A stretch of 21,470 bases of DNA, from positions 1 to 21,470 of the forward strand of contig JBFHGJ010000099.1 of the NCBI GenBank assembly GCA_041583135.1, given 5' to 3'. Under the pieces are notes generated by a model. The model ran no database searches and was not told where the DNA came from. It saw nothing but the letters and a program-made list of their open reading frames with translations. Positions 17,352-21,470 of the stretch are shown here, piece by piece. How positions within the stretch are numbered: the stretch's first letter is position 1; each line of letters opens with the position of its first letter. The position numbers and the translations under genes are program-made. The DNA is from JABSOG01 sp041583135. Its GTDB lineage: Bacteria > Pseudomonadota > Gammaproteobacteria > Enterobacterales > Alteromonadaceae.

Positions 17352-19385
17352 TTATGCGGCTTTGATGGTGGTGCGATAGAGATAGGCCATTAAGGCCACC
17401 ATCGCCACCAAGCCAAACAAGCCGCCGAGCATGATGGTGGGTGGGAGTGGCATGACAAAGGCCGCAATGACGGCGATAACAACGCCCATTAAAGCTTCAC
17501 CGGTAATTAAACCTGAAGCGAGCAGCAGCCCGGTATTTTCGCGTTTTTGCGCCGTCGGTGCGCTGACGTTTTGTGATTTGATCTTAACCCGGTGTGCCAA
17601 TAGGCCACCAATTAAGATGGGCACCGAAAGCCCTAATGGTAAGTAGACGCCAACGGCGACGGCGAGCACCGGGAAGCGGAAGCTCGAGCCGCGCTTTTGC
17701 TGAATCAGGTCGGCAATGATCAAGACAACCGCCAAGCCAAAACCAATGAAGATAAATTCCCATTCAATGCCGGAACCAAAGATACCACTGGCCAAATCGC
17801 GCATTAGCCCAGCTTGTGGGGCTGAAAGTGGCGTTGCGTCGGGGTTGATGGGAGAAGGGCGGCCGATGCCGTAGCCCGCGTCGAGAATTTGCAATACCAA
17901 GGGGATGACCAGCGCAGCAGCTGCAACGCCAACCACCTGATACAGTTGTTGTTTCCAAGGGGTTGAGCCAACGATGTGGCCACATTTGAGATCTTGCATA
18001 TTATCACCGGCAATCGCCGCCGATGAACAAATGAGTCCAGCCAGATAAATGACCGCTATTGGCCCTAAAGTTGCTGCAATGCCTTCATTCCCCATCAGTT
18101 GCAATAAGATCAGTGCGGAGGTAATGACGGTGGCAATGGTCACCCCGGAGATCGGATTGTTTGAACTACCGACCAGACCGGCCATGTAGCCAGCCACCGA
18201 GGAAAAAATAAAACCAAACACCAACATCAGCACCGTCATGACAAGTGAAATGGTCAGTTTGTCCGGGTAGGCGTCAAGGGCATGATAAAAGATGTAAAAC
18301 AGCGGCACGCTGGAGAGTAATACCACGATGGCAACATAATTCACTGGCGTATCTTGTTCGGTGCGTGGTAAGGCCTGGGCACCATTTTTCGCCGATTTGT
18401 AGGCGCTGATACTGGCTTTGACACCATCGAGCAGTGGCTTGGCGAGACAAATTAACGACCATAGCCCGCCTACTATCATGGCGCCGACACCGATGCGACG
18501 GTTGTTGCTCCATGCCTCGTTGGCAATGGCAACCCATTGATCTTCGCTAAAACTCGACCAAGGTGTGGTTGGGTCGATACCGACAGCAACCAGCAGGTTT
18601 TGGCCATTTATAAACCAATTCAGTGGCACACCGATGAGGGTGCCGATAGCGCCGCCCATAAATACCAGCACCGCAATATTCAGCCCGACAATGTAACCTA
18701 CGCCAAGCAGCGCTGGGCTTAGGGTGATATCGGCACTAAAAAGCCACTTGCCGCCAAGCAATGACTTGATGGTTGAGACACCGCCAGAGAGCAAGCCAAA
18801 GCCTGATTCAAACAGCTTGAACAGAGCGCCAAAACCGGCAGCTTGCAACAACAGCTTAAATCCACTTTGTGAATCGCCCTTAGACTTATCACTTGCGTCG
18901 ATCCCCCCGGTTTTCAGCACTTCTGCGGTGGCCAGACCCTCGGGGAAGGTCAGGTTGGCTTCGACTATGAGTGCCCGGCGTAGCGGTATGGTAAAGGCCA
19001 CTCCCAAAATGCCGCCCAAAATGGCAATACTCACCAAAGGCCAGTATTCATAGCTGTCCCAAGCCTGCATCATGACAAGGGCCGGTACGGTAAAGATCAT
19101 TCCCGCCACTAACGATTCGCCAGCCGAGGCGCTGGTTTGCACCATGTTGTTCTCTAAAATATTGCTGGTTTTAAACAGCCTCAGGACGCCCATCGAAACT
19201 GCCGCTGCGGGAATGGAAGCAGAAACGGTTAGCCCCACCAACAACCCGATATAGGCATTGGCAGCGGCCAATAGCATCGATAGGCAGATGCCGAGAATTA
19301 AGCCTTTTAAGGTGATCTCCGCCAGTTGGCGGTCAGGGCCAACCAAGGGGGTGGCGGCCGGACGCGAGACTTGCTGAGTGCTCAT
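17352..19385 (-). CDS. OPT-family oligopeptide or metal-chelate transporter
   Basis: This is a polytopic membrane protein of 677 residues, the usual size of bacterial OPT proteins. I chose the ATG at 19383-19385 because GGAG lies 8 bases upstream and the family N-terminus (LAEITLKGLILGICLS, 21-36) follows. The frame stays open to 19514, but that extension is charged, unlike the family and poorly initiated. Family landmarks are SASAGESLVAGMIF (85-98), FPEGLATAEVL (148-157), NNPISG (409-414) and DNMQDLKCGHIVGSTPWKQQ (461-480). About 14-16 hydrophobic segments are expected. OPT proteins are proton-coupled importers of peptides or peptide-like metal chelates; the bacterial substrates are mostly unproven. 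It points towards the sensor cluster but is not in its operon, so a role in peptide uptake linked to it is only a possibility. Confidence 0.93.
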   Translation of the reverse strand: MSTQQVSRPAATPLVGPDRQLAEITLKGLILGICLSMLLAAANAYIGLLVGLTVSASIPAAAVSMGVLRLFKTSNILENNMVQTSASAGESLVAGMIFTVPALVMMQAWDSYEYWPLVSIAILGGILGVAFTIPLRRALIVEANLTFPEGLATAEVLKTGGIDASDKSKGDSQSGFKLLLQAAGFGALFKLFESGFGLLSGGVSTIKSLLGGKWLFSADITLSPALLGVGYIVGLNIAVLVFMGGAIGTLIGVPLNWFINGQNLLVAVGIDPTTPWSSFSEDQWVAIANEAWSNNRRIGVGAMIVGGLWSLICLAKPLLDGVKASISAYKSAKNGAQALPRTEQDTPVNYVAIVVLLSSVPLFYIFYHALDAYPDKLTISLVMTVLMLVFGFIFSSVAGYMAGLVGSSNNPISGVTIATVITSALILLQLMGNEGIAATLGPIAVIYLAGLICSSAAIAGDNMQDLKCGHIVGSTPWKQQLYQVVGVAAAALVIPLVLQILDAGYGIGRPSPINPDATPLSAPQAGLMRDLASGIFGSGIEWEFIFIGFGLAVVLIIADLIQQKRGSSFRFPVLAVAVGVYLPLGLSVPILIGGLLAHRVKIKSQNVSAPTAQKRENTGLLLASGLITGEALMGVVIAVIAAFVMPLPPTIMLGGLFGLVAMVALMAYLYRTTIKAA

Positions 19386-19570
19386 CAAGTAGACTCCAAT
19401 CGTTGTTTTGCTACATTCCCAGTGCCGAGTGAAAAATTCACCGGGCATGATTGCCTCATTACGAAGCAATGTATTGTTTAACCTGAATTTAAAGCGCAGA
19501 TACCAGCGCATCAAGGATTAACTATAGAATAGGTAGACTGTTTTGTCTGGTGTCGTGGCGGTTTTTGTCA

Positions 19571-19591
19571 GGTAGGCAATTGCTGCCTACC
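19571..19591. terminator. Hairpin between the Sel1 and OPT genes
   Basis: A perfect 8-bp stem (GGTAGGCA 19571-19578 / TGCCTACC 19584-19591) has a 5-base loop and lies 15 bases after the Sel1 gene stop. On the - strand no T-run follows (TGACAAAAA), so it may be an mRNA-stabilising structure rather than an intrinsic terminator. Confidence 0.45.
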
Positions 19592-19606
19592 CTTGGTGGT
19601 GACTGG

Positions 19607-20212
19607 CTATTTGCCGCCGATAGCGGCGAACATCAGGCTTTGTTTGCGTTTTTGCTTGCCTTTTAGCTGGGTTAAAGCCTGTTGAGCGATGCTAAGTTCG
19701 GTGTCGCTGAGGCTTTGCGCTACGGTCTGTTTGAGGCCGTTGACACTGTCTTGGCCATTGTCTGCGGCCAAAGCAAGCCAGGTCCAAGCCTTTACACCAT
19801 CATTGGCCAGTTGATAAATCCGCCCCAGTGAGTACTGCGCGTCGATATGTCCTTGATTGGCTGCTTGCTGGTAATAATGTTTGGCTTGATGAAGGTCTGG
19901 TGCCTGTCCTTGACCATATTGCAGCATTTGCGCCAGTTGGTATTGGGCTTTGGCATGACCTTGCTTGGCAGCCAGTTCAAGCCAGTGGTGCGCCTTGGCG
20001 TCGTCGCGGGGCAGGTTGATGCCTGTGCTAAAGGCATGTCCCAGTTGATATTGGGCTTGCGGGTCGGCTGCTTTGGCTTGCTCAAGCAGATGAGCATAGT
20101 TTAGTGGCGCGCTTTGTACGACTTCCAATGCCCCTTTTGCCGCCTGTGTACCGACGCTGGCACAAAGCAAAGAAGTAGCAAAAACTGAGGTAACGATTGT
20201 ATTCCAACGCAT
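19607..20212 (-). CDS. Exported Sel1-repeat (SLR) protein
   Basis: The gene encodes 201 residues. A signal peptide covers about 1-24 (cleavage near TQA|AK), so export to the periplasm is likely; the Cys at position 17 is not in a convincing lipobox. Three Sel1-like repeats follow at about 51-86, 87-122 and 123-154. They share AQYQLGxxxxxG and A-x-x-W/Y-x-x-x-AAxQGH, which form paired helices like TPR units. The C-terminus (about 160-201) is helical and Lys/Gln-rich (KGKQKRKQ). Sel1 repeats are protein-protein scaffolds; no enzymatic motif is seen and the partner is unknown. A plausible promoter lies at 20252-20280. It has the same orientation as the OPT gene, but with a 221-base gap containing a hairpin, so I do not infer an operon. 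Confidence 0.85.
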   Translation of the reverse strand: MRWNTIVTSVFATSLLCASVGTQAAKGALEVVQSAPLNYAHLLEQAKAADPQAQYQLGHAFSTGINLPRDDAKAHHWLELAAKQGHAKAQYQLAQMLQYGQGQAPDLHQAKHYYQQAANQGHIDAQYSLGRIYQLANDGVKAWTWLALAADNGQDSVNGLKQTVAQSLSDTELSIAQQALTQLKGKQKRKQSLMFAAIGGK

Positions 20213-20251
20213 TGTTCTAAGTTCCCGTCGATTGAATTGTGAACGCTCAAA

Positions 20252-20280
20252 AGTATGGCCATTGCGCTAAAAATCGACAA
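20252..20280 (-). promoter_or_regulatory. Probable promoter of the Sel1-repeat gene
   Basis: On the - strand, TTGTCG (20280-20275) and CATACT (20257-20252) are separated by exactly 17 bases; each matches the sigma-70 consensus at 4 of 6 positions. Transcription would start near 20245, leaving a leader of about 33 bases with GGGAA upstream of the ATG. Confidence 0.45.
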
Positions 20281-20354
20281 GGGAGAAAAACGGCGGCAAT
20301 TGTAGGATATTTCTTCAAGCGCTGGGCGAAAACAAGACAGAGGGCGCTTGGTTT

Positions 20355-20383
20355 TTGACGCTTTGGTAAATTAATTCTAAAGA
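20355..20383 (+). promoter_or_regulatory. Possible promoter of the small gene at 20438
   Basis: TTGACG (20355-20360) is a good -35. The hexamer 17 bases later, TAAAGA (20378-20383), is a poor -10. The position suits a start for the small + strand gene, but the match is weak. Confidence 0.3.
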
Positions 20384-20437
20384 TTTCTTGATACTTTCCG
20401 ATAAGTTAGCATGACGCAAAATAATGAGGTATTTGCT

Positions 20438-20617
20438 ATGACGCAGCGAGATGAGTTTCAAAAGATCTATCAGCAACTCAAGCATTTTTACAATGACAGC
20501 GGTGAGTTGACCAGTGCCTTATTACCGTTTGTTGCACACACCAACGACTATCAATTGGCAGCCACTATGCTGCACACCCATATCGAAACCTTTTACGGCT
20601 TTAACAGCAACGCTTAA
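20438..20617 (+). CDS. Small protein of unknown function
   Basis: The gene encodes 59 residues from the ATG at 20438, which has TGAGGT 7 bases upstream. An in-frame ATG at 20411 would add nine residues but has no visible ribosome-binding site. The protein is soluble-looking, without signal peptide, Cys or membrane segment. The N-terminal half is amphipathic and helical (DEFQKIYQQLKHFY); the C-terminal half contains a second helix (NDYQLAATMLHTHIETFYGF). I do not recognise a family. A possible promoter precedes it and a strong hairpin overlaps its stop codon, so it looks like a stand-alone expressed gene. It diverges from the Sel1-repeat gene and converges with gltD. Confidence 0.65.
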   Translation: MTQRDEFQKIYQQLKHFYNDSGELTSALLPFVAHTNDYQLAATMLHTHIETFYGFNSNA

Positions 20618-20642
20618 AGTGACTGAGAAAGTCACTTTAAGC
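20612..20642. terminator. Strong hairpin between convergent genes
   Basis: A perfect 13-bp stem pairs 20612-20624 with 20630-20642 (GCTTAAAGTGACT and its complement) around a 5-base loop. It includes the stop codon of the small gene and lies 19 bases past the gltD stop on the other strand. T-runs are poor on both sides, but its position and symmetry suggest a bidirectional terminator. Confidence 0.65.
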
Positions 20643-20661
20643 TGCTTGCCTCATTCAACTC

Positions 20662-21470
20662 TTATCCTTGTTCAAACATCTTCACTATCCCCTCGGCGGC
20701 TTTGCGGCCCTGAGCAATGGCGGTGACCACTAAGTCGGCCCCTAGCACCATATCGCCACCGGCAAACACTTTGGGATTGCCGGTTTGCATCGCAAACTCG
20801 CTGTGCTCTGAAGCTTCGACCTGCTGCCACTGATTAAAACCAATGCCTTTGCCTTCAAGCCATTGGGGTTTTTCGGGGGTAAAGCCAAAGGCAACGATGA
20901 TGGCATCGACGGCCAACGTGAATTCTGATCCCTTGATGTTTTGTGGGCGGCGCCTGCCGTTGGCATCTGGCTCGCCCAATTCGGTTTTTATTAACGTCAG
21001 CCCAGTTAAGCGACCGTCTTGCGCCGTTTCGACACCTATAGGCTGGACATGCCACATAAATTCCACACCTTCTTCAATGGCGTTACTCACTTCGCGGTCT
21101 GAGCCGGGCATGTTGTCGCGGTCGCGACGGTAGGCGCAGATCACCTTTTTGGCGCCTTGTCTGACGGCGGTGCGCACACAGTCCATTGCAGTATCGCCGC
21201 CACCTAGAACAACCACGGACTTATCTTTCATATCGGCGTACTCGCCGTGGGCAGGGTTAAACTGATGTAGCTGGTTGGTGTTGTCGATTAAGTAGGGCAG
21301 CGATTGATTCACCTGTGTGGTTGCATCTTGCTGTTGCATTTGCGGTAGGTCAAGGCTCAGTGGCTTATATGCGCCTAAGCCAAGAAATACGGCATCGTAG
21401 TCTTGTTCCAATTGGTCAAAGCTCAAGTCTTTGCCGACCTCGACTCCTAAACGAAACTCTATGCCCATGG
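20662..21470 (-). CDS. gltD: Glutamate synthase small (beta) subunit, C-terminal part; 5' end outside the window
   Basis: The reading frame is open through the right edge; 268 residues follow a Met at 21466-21468 that is almost certainly internal. E. coli GltD is about 472 residues, so a little over half is visible. Counting from that Met, GGGDTAMDC (89-97) is the NADPH-binding Rossmann motif, and YRRDRDNMPGSDREV (113-127) and VFAGGDMVLGADLVVTAIAQGR (234-255) are typical of GltD; the latter is the C-terminal flavin-site segment. GltD takes electrons from NADPH through FAD and iron-sulfur clusters to the large subunit GltB, which makes two glutamates from glutamine and 2-oxoglutarate. gltB is expected just beyond the right edge. 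A GltD-like oxidoreductase of another complex is less likely but possible, because the N-terminal cluster ligands are not seen. Confidence 0.9.
   Translation of the reverse strand, partial: MGIEFRLGVEVGKDLSFDQLEQDYDAVFLGLGAYKPLSLDLPQMQQQDATTQVNQSLPYLIDNTNQLHQFNPAHGEYADMKDKSVVVLGGGDTAMDCVRTAVRQGAKKVICAYRRDRDNMPGSDREVSNAIEEGVEFMWHVQPIGVETAQDGRLTGLTLIKTELGEPDANGRRRPQNIKGSEFTLAVDAIIVAFGFTPEKPQWLEGKGIGFNQWQQVEASEHSEFAMQTGNPKVFAGGDMVLGADLVVTAIAQGRKAAEGIVKMFEQG

Noticed and set aside
19386..19514. N-terminal extension of the OPT transporter to 19514
   Set aside because: No ribosome-binding site was seen for it, the extra 43 residues do not resemble the family, and the ATG at 19385 has a strong GGAG at correct spacing.

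Overview
The window looks like chromosomal DNA of a marine-type gammaproteobacterium (Shewanella/Alteromonadales-like). I infer this from the style of the proteins: a GltD-type glutamate synthase small subunit, a bacterial OPT transporter, Sel1-repeat and GG-leader small proteins, and very large ReG_prop sensor kinases. I cannot fix the genus from sequence alone. No rRNA, tRNA, IS element, prophage or CRISPR array was seen.

Bases 1-17317 form an array of giant signalling proteins read on the + strand. The array starts with the 3' end of one sensor kinase (K0, 1-661). After a roughly 680-base interval come K1 (1340-6238), an alpha/beta hydrolase (6254-6949), K2 (7129-12249) and K3 (12257-17317). 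K1-K3 each have a signal peptide, 14 ReG_prop blades (probably two seven-bladed propellers), a Y_Y_Y domain and one membrane helix. The cytoplasmic part of K2 and K3 is HisKA kinase, receiver, GAF, then a second kinase with an HEINNP H-box. K1 lacks the first kinase core and has two GAF-like modules instead of one. None carries a visible DNA-binding output domain, so the signal must leave by phosphotransfer or another partner.

The interval between K0 and K1 is the most unusual part. It holds a divergently oriented 67-residue gene (822-1025, - strand) with a leader ending in VAGG and a Cys-rich 31-residue tail, which resembles a ribosomal peptide precursor. The shared upstream region of this gene and K1 has a 21-bp tandem direct repeat, a long imperfect inverted repeat against the K1 promoter, and two mutually exclusive hairpins before the peptide gene. 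A peptide-linked signalling locus is a reasonable hypothesis, but no modification enzyme or peptidase-type exporter is in view.

Bases 17318-21470 are ordinary chromosome. An OPT-family transporter (17352-19385, -) faces K3 tail to tail, preceded by a secreted Sel1-repeat protein (19607-20212, -). A 59-residue unknown protein (20438-20617, +) ends in a strong hairpin shared with the convergent, incomplete gltD (20662-21470, -).
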